From: a bacterium
Lineage (GTDB): Bacteria > Desulfobacterota > Binatia > DP-6
Assembly (NCBI GenBank): GCA_026129405.1
Contig: JAHCID010000002.1
Span: 372,001 to 436,000, forward strand
Reading direction: 5' to 3'
Length of the DNA stretch: 64,000 nt
The notes below the pieces were generated by a model that was given only the letters and a program-made list of their open reading frames with translations, was not told where the DNA came from and did no database searches. Positions 46,955-55,531 of the stretch are shown here, one piece after another; the stretch's first letter is position 1; every line of letters starts with the position of its first letter. Both the position numbers and the translations under genes were made by a program.

Positions 46955-49900
46955 TCACCAGCGCACTTGCTGGCAGATCTTGGCGCCGACCTTGAGCTTC
47001 AGCCCCATGCCCGTGTCCTTGAACTTTCCGAGCAGCCCGTCGAGGCCCTCGCGGAACTCCTCGGGCTTGGCTTTCAGCTGGCCGTTGAACTGCTTGTCGA
47101 GCGTCTTGTCGAGCTTCGAGCAGAGCGGTCCCACGCATCCTTCGCCCTTGAACTTGGTCTTGCGACACTCCGAGACTTCGCCGCCCAGCTCGGCCTTGAC
47201 GCCGCCGAGCTGGCCCTTGACCTTCGCATCGAGGGCCACCTTGTTGTCGTCGAGGTCGCCGAACGGGTCGAGGGCGACCGACCCGCCGCCGCCCCCGAAG
47301 CCGAGGCCGAAGCAGGCCGACAGCCCGTCCGGTGTGAGCGCCAGCTTCGCGTCCACGCCGATGACCTCGTAGGCCGACACCTCGACGGAGGTGAGCCCGG
47401 TGCGGTCGACGCGGTTCACCGGATCGTTGCCGGCGTAGGCGTAGAGGTTCCCCTGCCGGCCGTCGAAGAGCGCCGGATCGCGGCTGGTGAACCGCCCGGA
47501 CGCAGGCTCGTAGTCGCGCAGGCCGAAGCGAACGAGACCCGTGACCGGGTCGGACAGGCCACCGGCGAAGCCGGTCGCGAGCGCGAAGCCGGGCGCGCTG
47601 TCCTCGGCGAGGACGCCGAAGGCGTCCCAGCGCTGCTTCCGGACGACCGTCCCGTCGGCGCTCGCCACCACGCGCGGCGAGCCGAGCTGGTCGGTGGCCA
47701 CGTAGTAGCGTGTGCCGCCGCGGTCGAGCGCGATCAGACGGCCGCCGTCGTCGTAGTGGTGCCACGTGAGCACACCGGACGAATCGCGCACGGCCGTGAG
47801 CTCGAGGTCGTCGTCCCGGTTGCCGTAGAGGTATTGCGACGTGCCGCCCGCGCCGGTGCGCGTGGTCCGCCGCCGCAGGCCGTCGTAGCCGTAGGTGACG
47901 CTCTCGCCGCCGGCCGTCGCGGCCAGGAGCTCGCCTGCGGCGCTGTACGTGAAGACGTCGGCGCCCCGCTCGACGAGGAACCCGGCGGCACCCAGCACGT
48001 AGCCGACGGCAGCGCGCGAGAGCAGCCGGTCCTGGGCATCGTACGCCGCGACCTGCGTCGCGCCCGCGCCGAGCCGCCGGCCGGTGCGGTTGGCGCGGTC
48101 GTCGTACTCGTAGCGCTGGGCGACGACACCGTCGCGCACGACCTCGAGGAGCTGTCCGTCGGGATCGAAGGTGTAGGCCTCGACGTGGGGGCCGCCGGCG
48201 TCGGTCTCGATGCGCGTCGCGATCCGCCCGGCCGCGTCGAACTCGAGCGCGACGGCGTACACCGCGATGCCGTTCACGACGTGCGTGCGTGCGGCGAGAC
48301 GGCCGAGCGCGTCATAGGCGTAGGTGATCGTGCCGATCCCGTCGCTGATGCTGGTGGGCAGGCCGTCGGGCCCGGCGCGGGTGACGGTGAACGATCCGAT
48401 CGACGCGACGCGACCGTCGGCGTCGTAGCTGCGCGCCACCTCGATCGTGTCGAGGCCGCTGGCGAGCCGCGTGCGCCGCACCCGGAAGCGCGCGTCGTGC
48501 TCCCAGGTGAACGCGCCGGTCGCCGGCCCGATGAAACGGGCGGCGATCGGCAGGCGGCCGTTCCAGTCGCGGTCGAGCGCCTGCGGCGCACCGCCGCCCG
48601 CCGCGGTCCGCGTCACGATGTCGGGCCGGCTGGTCACGCCGACGTAGGACACCGACACGGCGGCTTCGTTCCACACCAGTCCCGTCGCCCGGCCGCCCGC
48701 GTCGAGGATCAGCTGCTCGCCTCGGCCGTCGGGCAGCGCGACCGTGTCGGCTGCACCGTCGAGCGTGCGGGTGAAGGCCCACGGCGTTCCGCCCGGCGGC
48801 GTGTAGGCGGTCTCGCGGCCGGCGGCGTCGTACGCCAGCACGTGGGCGGCGGTTCCGGGCGGCGTCACGTGGGTCAGCAGGTCGGTCGCGTTCCAGGCGA
48901 GCATCCAGGTTCGCCCGCTCGGAAGCGTGGCGCTCGCCTGCCGCCCGGCGGCGTCGTAGCCCAGCGCGACGCGGTCGCCGAGCGCGTCGGTGCGCGCCGT
49001 CAGGCGGTTCGCCGCGTCCCAGGTGAAGGCGAGCTGCATCGGGCCGTGCGCGGCCCGTTCGAGCCGGCCGCGAGCGTCGTACGTGTACGAGACCGGGGCG
49101 ATGCCGGGCATGGCGCGCCCGATCACGCGGCGCTGTGCGTCCACCGTGACGACTTCCTGGTGTCCGGCGGGCGAGGTCACGGTGAAGGTCCGGGCGGCGG
49201 TGTTCCACGCCACGGTCGCCGTGGTCCCGCCGACGGTGATCGTGTCGGTCTGGGTGAGGAGCGCCAGCGACGGCTGCGCCAGCGTGACGGTGCGGTCGAA
49301 CGTGCGCGTCGCACCGGCTTCACCCGGCAGCTTCATGGTGACGCTGCGCACGAGCGGCGCCTGCATGCTCCAGCGCGGATCGGGGCCTTCGACGAGATCG
49401 ACCACCGTGCCGTCGGCATGCGTGACTCGCTGCGTGCCGTCGGGACGCACGAGCGATTCGGTCGTCGCGCCGCTGGGCTCGGTCGCGTGGCGCCGCACGA
49501 CGCCGTCGGCGAGCGTCTCGACGGCGAAGGTCGAGACCAGCCCGTCGCCGGTGGTGAGGGTCACCGTGCTGCCGCCGGCCGTGTCGACGCGTGCGAGCGT
49601 GGTCGTGCCGGCGCCGGGGCGCGCATCGCTGATCAGATACCCGAGGTCGTCGTAGCCGTAGTGATGCACGGCACCGCGGGGATCGGTCATCCGGGTGAGG
49701 AGCCCGTCCCCGTTCGGACCGTAGGCGAAGTGCCAGGTACGCCCGCCCGGCGCCGAGACGCTGGCGAGATAGCCGTCGGCGTCGAGGGCGAGCGCGGTGC
49801 GCTGGCCGCCCGGGGCGACGATCGCCGTCGCTGCGCCGGCGGCGTCGCGCTCCACCGTGACGACGTTGCCGTCACCGTCCGTCAAGGTGGCGAGGTGGCC

Positions 49901-52900
49901 GGCGGCGTCGTAGCCGAGCTGCCAGCGCACGGCACCGGTGAGCGCGTCGTAGGTCTCCAGATGGCGGCCGTCGCCGTCGAAGCGATAGGCCTCGCCACCG
50001 TCGGCGGATGGGATGACGAGGCCGCTCCCGACGAAGGCGGGCAGCGACGGCTGCACCGTGCGGGTGCGGTCGTTGGTCTCGTCGACGAACGCCACCCGCC
50101 CGTCGGGGGTGACGGCCAGGTACCGCAGCAGGAACGCGCCGGCGGCGCGCGCCGGGCCGTTCTCGCCGCACCCGGACGGTGTCGGGCAGAAGGTGTTCGC
50201 ACCGGAGCCGAAGACCTCGTCGATGGAGCCGTCGGGGAGCACGTGGCGGACGCGCTGGGCCTCGCTGACGTAGAGATGTCCGCCCGGACCGATGGCCACC
50301 GCCAGCGCGGTGGGGAACGTGTCGAGGTTGCTGAGCGTGCCGACACCAGGGACGGAGGTGATGACGCCGGCGGCGTCGATGGCACGCACCCGCCCCCGTT
50401 GCGCGACGTAGACCGTGCCGTCTGGCGCGACGGCGACGCTCTGCGGGAGGGACACGACGGCGAGCCGGGCCGAGCCGCCGTCGCCGGCCGGATTTCCGGC
50501 CGACCCCGTGCCGGCGAAGGTGGCGACGTGGCCTTCGGGCCCGATGCGGCGGATGCGGTTGTTCAGCGCGTCGGCGACGTAGAGGCTGCCGTCCGCCGCG
50601 GCGGCGATGCCCCAGGGCTCGTTGAAGCGTGCGTCGATCGCGGGGCCGCCGTCGCCGTCGAAGCCGGCCGTGCCGGTGCCGGCGATGGTGCGGATCACGC
50701 CGTCGGGTCCGATACGCCGGATGCGGTGCCGGCCGGCCTCGGCGATGTAGATGGTGCGTCCGTCCGGCCCGATCGCCATGCCGCGCGACACCCCGAGCGA
50801 GGCGGTCGACGCCTGGATGCCTTCCTCGAATCCGGTCGCCACACCGCAGCCCGACGGATGCCCGGCGACATGCTCGACCGCCCCGTTCGGCGCCAGGCGG
50901 CGCAGGCGGCACCCCGCGAGGACGTAGAGGCTGCCGTCCGGCGCGCTCGCGATGCCGTGCAGCGCGCTGAGGTCGGCCTGCTGCTGCGGCGTGCCGATGC
51001 CCGGCCCGGAGAGGCTCTTCACGGTGTGGACGAACGTCTCGCCGCTGCGGGTGGTGCCGTCGCCGAGGTAGAGGCGGTCGCGTAGATCGAACGCGTGCTG
51101 GACGCCGAGCGTCCAGCCGCCCAAGCCGAGGATGCGCGCGTCCAGTCCGCCGACCATCGCGTCCCAGTCCTGGTAGAGCGTGATCTCGCTGCGCGCGCGG
51201 TCGCCCGTGATCGGCGTGGCGTCGGCGGCGATCTGCGCGAACGCGCTCTGGAAGTCCGCGGGCGGGAGATAGAAGGCGTCGTAGACCCAGGCGATGCGCA
51301 CGTGCGCCGCTTGGCGGCCCTGCAGCGGGCGTCCCCACGCGTCGCGGCCGTTCCAGACGAAGGTCCAGGCCTGGTCGGGTCCCGGCGGGAAGGTCTTCTC
51401 GTGCTGCTGGCCTGCGATCGTGACCGTGACCGTCGCGCGCTTCAGCGGCGCGGGTACCGCGGCGGGGGTCACGGGGATGACCAGCGCGCGCATCGCGGCA
51501 CGCCCGACGACCCGGTTGCTGCGGTAGTGGAGCCGCAGGCTCGTGCCGGCGACCGGGACGTCCTCGCCGAGGATCTGGGTCTGACATTCGATCACCGAGC
51601 CGTTCTGCTTGCAGGGATCGTCGCCCTTCGGCGGGGGATCGTTGCGCGGCGGTGGGTTGCGCGGCGGCGGTCCGTCGGGCGGCGGGCCGTACGGCCAGTT
51701 GCAGTCCCAGGGCGAGAAGTGCGCGATCGGCACGCGCCACAGCGTCTGTCCGGGCGCGTAGCGCGCGGCGAGACGCGCGCGCTCACCGTCGCCGACGCCG
51801 AGTCCGCTGGCGTCGTCGGCGACGCCGTCGCCGTCGATATCGAGCTGCGCCAGACCGCCGGCCGTGCCCACGATGCGCACGACGCGCCCGTTCGGGGCGC
51901 CGGCCCAGGTGCCGCGCGTGCGGTCGTAGGCGCCTGCCGGTACGACGCTGCCGACGGGGAAGTCGAGGAAGTTCTCGAGGTAGTGGACGAGCGGCCGATC
52001 GAAGCGGACCTCACGCGCGCCGGCGGCGGCGGCCTCGTCGACGCTGAACTCGACGGCATAGGTGTAGCCGCTCGCGGGCGGCAGCGCGGCCGGCATGGCC
52101 TGTGGCCCGAGCGCGCCGACCGTGAACTCGGTCATGCGGACGTGGAAGCTCGCGAGCGGCTCGACGCTGCCGTCGGGCCGCACCAGCTCGGCCTTCGTTC
52201 CGGGCGGCACGATCAGGATCGGCTGCCGCGTCCCGGAATCGTCGGCGACGACGTCGCCGGCGGCCTCCTGCGTCCCGGCGGCCTCCGCGTCGATCGCGGT
52301 GACGGTGGGGCTGGCCGCGAGCAGGACGACGTCGGGGGCCAAGGCCCAATCGTTCCACGGCACCTCGACGCTGCGCTGGGCGGGGATGCGGTCGGCCTTC
52401 TCGTAGCGGAGGACGAGCGAGCCGCCGCCGTTCACCGCCAGGTCGAAGCGGCCGTCGTCCCGGGTCAGCGTGTGGCCGAGCTCCGGGTGATCGAGGACCG
52501 AGATCGTGACGGCGGCGAGCGGCGCCCCGGAGGCGTCGAGCACGCGGCCGCGCACCAGCGCGGTGCGACGGGCGTCGAACGCGGTCGGGTCGGCGCCGAT
52601 CTGGATGCCGCTCGTGTGCAGGAACGTCGTTCCCTTCGCGAAGGCGCCGATCTCGCCCGGGGTCGGCGCTGGGGCGACGGCGGCGGGGTCCGGCGGCGGC
52701 GTGCCGGGCAGGGTGGTCGTCGTGCTGCTCGAGGTCGTCGCGGTGGTCGACGTCGTCGTGACGGTCGTGGTGGTGGGCGTCGGCGCGGTGCTGGTGGTGG
52801 TCCCGGCGGGGGGCAGCGTGGTGGAGCTCGAGGTGGTGGTGACGGGAGGCGTGGTGGTGGTCGGGATCGTCGTCGCCGACGTCTCGGTGCAGCGACATGC

Positions 52901-53392
52901 AACGCAGGACATGCCGTCCGGGCAGGCGAGGTCGCCGTCGCACTCCTCGCCCACGACCGGGTCCACGCGCGCGTCCCCGCAGATCGAACGTGAGGCCTCG
53001 AACGCCCGCCGCGGCGTGCGCACGGCCTTCAACGTGCCGCGCATGGTCACGCAGTCCGGCGCGATCAGCGCCGCGAGGCGGACCTTGCGGTCCTGATGGC
53101 ACGCCGGCCAGCGGATGCGCAGGCGCGTGCCCTGGCGCGTGGCGCGGGTCCGGGCCCGCGCCGGCGCGCAGCCGCTCTCGATCGAGACCAGCCGCCGCCC
53201 CGTCGCCTCCAGCAGCACGACCGCGTCGGCCGCGACGGTCGGGCCGCCCGTGACGAGCGCGCTGCTGCCGGCCGGTAGAAGGAAGCGGCCCGGGTCGCAG
53301 ACCCGCGGCTTGGCGCCGCGCGGCAGCGCGACGCCGGCAGCCCCGGCGAGCAGAATCAGGACCGCCGCGACGGTGCACCGCCGGAGCCACAT
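46955..53392 (-). CDS. Secreted NHL-/YD-repeat Rhs protein (teneurin-like order)
   Basis: 2145 residues from the ATG at 53392, with AGGTGAG close upstream; the signal peptide is MWLRRCTVAAVLILLAGAAGVA. Domains in order: N-terminal module about 30-130 (ARARTRATRQGTRLRIRW), shared with the propeller protein at 11606; Cys-rich step (CGDARVDPVVGEECDGDLAC); Thr/Pro linker about 170-230; carboxypeptidase-regulatory-like Ig fold (GRVLDASGAPLAAVTISVLDH); a DUF6531-type start near 600; NHL propeller about 795-1065 (GRHRIRRIGPDGVIRTIAGTG); YD repeats about 1145-1900 (YDAAGRQASATLPSGRTW); Rhs core ending LYAYAGNDPVNRVDRTGL near 2000; a unique 145-residue tip. NHL followed by a YD shell resembles teneurins. 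The signal peptide and lack of PAAR or VgrG argue against type VI delivery. Confidence 0.9.
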   Translation of the reverse strand: MWLRRCTVAAVLILLAGAAGVALPRGAKPRVCDPGRFLLPAGSSALVTGGPTVAADAVVLLEATGRRLVSIESGCAPARARTRATRQGTRLRIRWPACHQDRKVRLAALIAPDCVTMRGTLKAVRTPRRAFEASRSICGDARVDPVVGEECDGDLACPDGMSCVACRCTETSATTIPTTTTPPVTTTSSSTTLPPAGTTTSTAPTPTTTTVTTTSTTATTSSSTTTTLPGTPPPDPAAVAPAPTPGEIGAFAKGTTFLHTSGIQIGADPTAFDARRTALVRGRVLDASGAPLAAVTISVLDHPELGHTLTRDDGRFDLAVNGGGSLVLRYEKADRIPAQRSVEVPWNDWALAPDVVLLAASPTVTAIDAEAAGTQEAAGDVVADDSGTRQPILIVPPGTKAELVRPDGSVEPLASFHVRMTEFTVGALGPQAMPAALPPASGYTYAVEFSVDEAAAAGAREVRFDRPLVHYLENFLDFPVGSVVPAGAYDRTRGTWAGAPNGRVVRIVGTAGGLAQLDIDGDGVADDASGLGVGDGERARLAARYAPGQTLWRVPIAHFSPWDCNWPYGPPPDGPPPRNPPPRNDPPPKGDDPCKQNGSVIECQTQILGEDVPVAGTSLRLHYRSNRVVGRAAMRALVIPVTPAAVPAPLKRATVTVTIAGQQHEKTFPPGPDQAWTFVWNGRDAWGRPLQGRQAAHVRIAWVYDAFYLPPADFQSAFAQIAADATPITGDRARSEITLYQDWDAMVGGLDARILGLGGWTLGVQHAFDLRDRLYLGDGTTRSGETFVHTVKSLSGPGIGTPQQQADLSALHGIASAPDGSLYVLAGCRLRRLAPNGAVEHVAGHPSGCGVATGFEEGIQASTASLGVSRGMAIGPDGRTIYIAEAGRHRIRRIGPDGVIRTIAGTGTAGFDGDGGPAIDARFNEPWGIAAAADGSLYVADALNNRIRRIGPEGHVATFAGTGSAGNPAGDGGSARLAVVSLPQSVAVAPDGTVYVAQRGRVRAIDAAGVITSVPGVGTLSNLDTFPTALAVAIGPGGHLYVSEAQRVRHVLPDGSIDEVFGSGANTFCPTPSGCGENGPARAAGAFLLRYLAVTPDGRVAFVDETNDRTRTVQPSLPAFVGSGLVIPSADGGEAYRFDGDGRHLETYDALTGAVRWQLGYDAAGHLATLTDGDGNVVTVERDAAGAATAIVAPGGQRTALALDADGYLASVSAPGGRTWHFAYGPNGDGLLTRMTDPRGAVHHYGYDDLGYLISDARPGAGTTTLARVDTAGGSTVTLTTGDGLVSTFAVETLADGVVRRHATEPSGATTESLVRPDGTQRVTHADGTVVDLVEGPDPRWSMQAPLVRSVTMKLPGEAGATRTFDRTVTLAQPSLALLTQTDTITVGGTTATVAWNTAARTFTVTSPAGHQEVVTVDAQRRVIGRAMPGIAPVSYTYDARGRLERAAHGPMQLAFTWDAANRLTARTDALGDRVALGYDAAGRQASATLPSGRTWMLAWNATDLLTHVTPPGTAAHVLAYDAAGRETAYTPPGGTPWAFTRTLDGAADTVALPDGRGEQLILDAGGRATGLVWNEAAVSVSYVGVTSRPDIVTRTAAGGGAPQALDRDWNGRLPIAARFIGPATGAFTWEHDARFRVRRTRLASGLDTIEVARSYDADGRVASIGSFTVTRAGPDGLPTSISDGIGTITYAYDALGRLAARTHVVNGIAVYAVALEFDAAGRIATRIETDAGGPHVEAYTFDPDGQLLEVVRDGVVAQRYEYDDRANRTGRRLGAGATQVAAYDAQDRLLSRAAVGYVLGAAGFLVERGADVFTYSAAGELLAATAGGESVTYGYDGLRRRTTRTGAGGTSQYLYGNRDDDLELTAVRDSSGVLTWHHYDDGGRLIALDRGGTRYYVATDQLGSPRVVASADGTVVRKQRWDAFGVLAEDSAPGFALATGFAGGLSDPVTGLVRFGLRDYEPASGRFTSRDPALFDGRQGNLYAYAGNDPVNRVDRTGLTSVEVSAYEVIGVDAKLALTPDGLSACFGLGFGGGGGSVALDPFGDLDDNKVALDAKVKGQLGGVKAELGGEVSECRKTKFKGEGCVGPLCSKLDKTLDKQFNGQLKAKPEEFREGLDGLLGKFKDTGMGLKLKVGAKICQQVRW
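52701..52889 (-). repeat. Low-complexity Thr-linker tract in the Rhs gene
   Basis: Antisense ggtggtggt/cgtcgt runs encode the Thr/Ser/Pro linker (about residues 168-230). Same type as the tracts at 11268-11487 and 20350-20470. Confidence 0.75.
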
Positions 53393-53536
53393 CTCACCTG
53401 CAGGGCGTGAGATCGGGGTGAACGATGTTCGGTGCGGCCCCCGGTAGAGGGACACGCCTGGGCCATCGGGGGGGCGCCGTCGGGAGCGGGCGCCTCACAT
53501 CGTGAGGGAGGCCCGTCGGCAGCCCGGGGCGGTCGA

Positions 53537-53565
53537 CGCCCGCCGTGCAGGTCGCACGGCGGGCG
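53537..53565 (-). terminator. Perfect 12-bp hairpin downstream of the acyl-CoA dehydrogenase gene
   Basis: CGCCCGCCGTGC (53537-53548) and its complement (53554-53565) enclose a 5-base loop, 11 bases beyond the stop at 53577. Confidence 0.65.
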
Positions 53566-53576
53566 GCCGTCGCGAA

Positions 53577-55430
53577 TCAGTACGCGGTCGAGAACCCCCG
53601 GTCGGGGACGTCGAGCGCGCTGCGATCACCGCCGGTGATCGCCTGCGTCCTGGCATGCACGGCCGGGAGGACGTAGTTGGCATAGTGCTTCGCCGCCGCG
53701 ACCTTGCCGGCGTAGAAGTCGTCCTCCTCGCTCTGCTCGTCGGGATCGGAGTCGACCCGGCGCTCGGCGATGGTCGCCGCTTCGAGGAGGAGGTGGGCGA
53801 TCGTGACCTCGGCCATGATCTCGAGGAAGGCGTTCGCGCAGAGCGTCACCTGGTCGATCTTGCCGCCCATGAAGTACTCCATGAGCGCGCCGGCGCAGCG
53901 CTTGAGCGCCTCGACGGCTTCGCCGAGGGCGCGGACCTCGGCGCCGATGCCGGGCTGGCGGTCGTGCTCGCGGACGAAGGTCTCGATCTCGGCGAGGAAG
54001 GCGGCGAAGTGCTCGCCGTTCGACGCCTGCAGCTTGCGGGCGACGAGGTCGGTCGCCTGGATGTGGTTCGTACCCTCGTAGATCGAGAGTATCTTGGCGT
54101 CGCGGCAGTACTGCTCGACCGGGTTGTCCTGCACGTAGCCGGCGCCGCCGTAGGTCTGGATCGCCATCTCGGCGATGCGGAAGGCCTGGTCGGACGAGTA
54201 GGCCTTCACGATCGGCGTCAGCAGGTCGACCTGGCCCTGGTGGTGTGCGGCCTTCGCGGGGTCGCTCTTCGCCAGCGCCAGGGCGAGGTCGGAGTGCAGC
54301 GCCAGCTTCACCGCCAACGTGCGCATGCCTTCGACCTTGGCCTTCATCTCGAGCAGCATGCGACGGACGTCGGAGTGCTCGATGATCGCGACGCGCGGCG
54401 CGTTCGGGTCCTTGAACTGCCGCACCGACGAGCCCTGGAGCCGCTCGCGCGCGTAGGTGAGCGCGTTCAGGTACGCCGCCGACGCGACCGCGACGCCCTG
54501 GATGCCGACCGCGATGCGCGAGCTGTTCATCATGCGGAACATCTGCTTGATGCCCTGATGCTGCTGGCCGCCGACGAGGATGCCGCGACACCTGCCGTTC
54601 TCGCCGAAGCTCAGCACCGCCGTCGCCGACGCCTTGATGCCGAGCTTGTGCTCGATCGACGCGGTGGCGACGTCGTTGGACTCGGCCAGCGAGCCGTCGT
54701 CGTTCACCCATACCTTCGGCACGATGAAGAGCGACAGGCCCTTCGTGCCGGGGGGCGCGCCCTCGATGCGGGCGAGCACGAGGTGGATCACGTTCTCGGC
54801 CAGATCGTGGTCGCCGGCGGAGATCCAGCACTTGGTGCCGCTGATGGCGTAGAGGTTGCCCTCGAGGTGCTTCGCCCTGGTCTTGGTCGCGCCGACGTCC
54901 GAGCCGGCGTGCGGCTCGGAGAGGCACATCGTGCCCGAGAAGCGGCCGCCCAGCATCGGCGGCAGGAACTTCTCCTGGTCCTCCGGCAGCGCGAAGTGGT
55001 GGATCACGTCGGCGGCGCCGTGCGTGAGGCCGGGGTACATGTTGAAGGCGGTGTTCGCGCCGCTCTGGATCTCCTGGAGCATGACCTCGATGCAGTGCGG
55101 ACCGCCGAAGCCGCCCGCCTCCTGCGGCATCGCGAAGCCGAGGAAGCCGAGCTCGAAGAGCTTCGCCCACGCCTCCTTGAAGCCCTTCGGGGTGTGCACG
55201 ACGCCGTCCTTCAGCACGCAGCCGGCGCGGTCGGCGGGGCTGTTGAGGGGCCCCGTCACCTCCATCGCGAAGCGCGCGCACTGGTCGATCACGGCGGCGA
55301 CGTCTTCGCGGCTGAGGTGGGCGTATATCTCGTGCTCGAACACCTGCTGGATCTTCAGGTGCTCGAAGAGGGTGAAGTCGATCGCACGGCGATCGAGCTT
55401 GTAGCTGTTGGGGGCCACGGCCTCGGCCAT
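53577..55430 (-). CDS. Acyl-CoA dehydrogenase (DmdC/FadE5-like long form)
   Basis: 617 residues, ATG at 55430 with AGGAGG upstream. FAD-dependent dehydrogenase that would introduce a 2,3-double bond into an acyl-CoA. Family features: TMCLSEPHAGSDVGATKTRA (about 167-186) and GTKCWISAGDHDLAENVIHLVLAR around the flavin, IEHKLGIKASATAVLSFG, and the C-terminal QTYGGAGYVQDNPVEQYCRDAKILSIYEGTNHIQATDLVARK with the probable catalytic base E452. The extra C-terminal ~130 residues are typical of the long subgroup that includes 3-methylmercaptopropionyl-CoA dehydrogenase and mycobacterial FadE5. The substrate cannot be decided. It lies near the thiolase and synthase-like genes (60677-63213) but is not in one operon with them. 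Confidence 0.95.
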   Translation of the reverse strand: MAEAVAPNSYKLDRRAIDFTLFEHLKIQQVFEHEIYAHLSREDVAAVIDQCARFAMEVTGPLNSPADRAGCVLKDGVVHTPKGFKEAWAKLFELGFLGFAMPQEAGGFGGPHCIEVMLQEIQSGANTAFNMYPGLTHGAADVIHHFALPEDQEKFLPPMLGGRFSGTMCLSEPHAGSDVGATKTRAKHLEGNLYAISGTKCWISAGDHDLAENVIHLVLARIEGAPPGTKGLSLFIVPKVWVNDDGSLAESNDVATASIEHKLGIKASATAVLSFGENGRCRGILVGGQQHQGIKQMFRMMNSSRIAVGIQGVAVASAAYLNALTYARERLQGSSVRQFKDPNAPRVAIIEHSDVRRMLLEMKAKVEGMRTLAVKLALHSDLALALAKSDPAKAAHHQGQVDLLTPIVKAYSSDQAFRIAEMAIQTYGGAGYVQDNPVEQYCRDAKILSIYEGTNHIQATDLVARKLQASNGEHFAAFLAEIETFVREHDRQPGIGAEVRALGEAVEALKRCAGALMEYFMGGKIDQVTLCANAFLEIMAEVTIAHLLLEAATIAERRVDSDPDEQSEEDDFYAGKVAAAKHYANYVLPAVHARTQAITGGDRSALDVPDRGFSTAY

Positions 55431-55531
55431 CGGACGGTTACCTCCTGGGGAATGTCTCGGGTAGATCGCACGGGAATGCCGCAGCATGTCAAGGACGGCG
55501 TGGCGCCATGTAGAAGTCGATGCCGGCGCCG

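Noticed and set aside
46394-51085. Very long plus-strand open frame opposite the Rhs gene
   Set aside because: It is low-complexity Arg/Val/Gly/Ala sequence typical of antisense frames in GC-rich DNA, while the minus strand gives a complete Rhs protein with recognisable domains. Only the short segment 46592-46935 reads like protein.
46955-53392. Rhs protein as a type VI secretion effector
   Set aside because: It has a signal peptide and no PAAR domain, and no VgrG, Eag adaptor or other T6SS gene is in the window.
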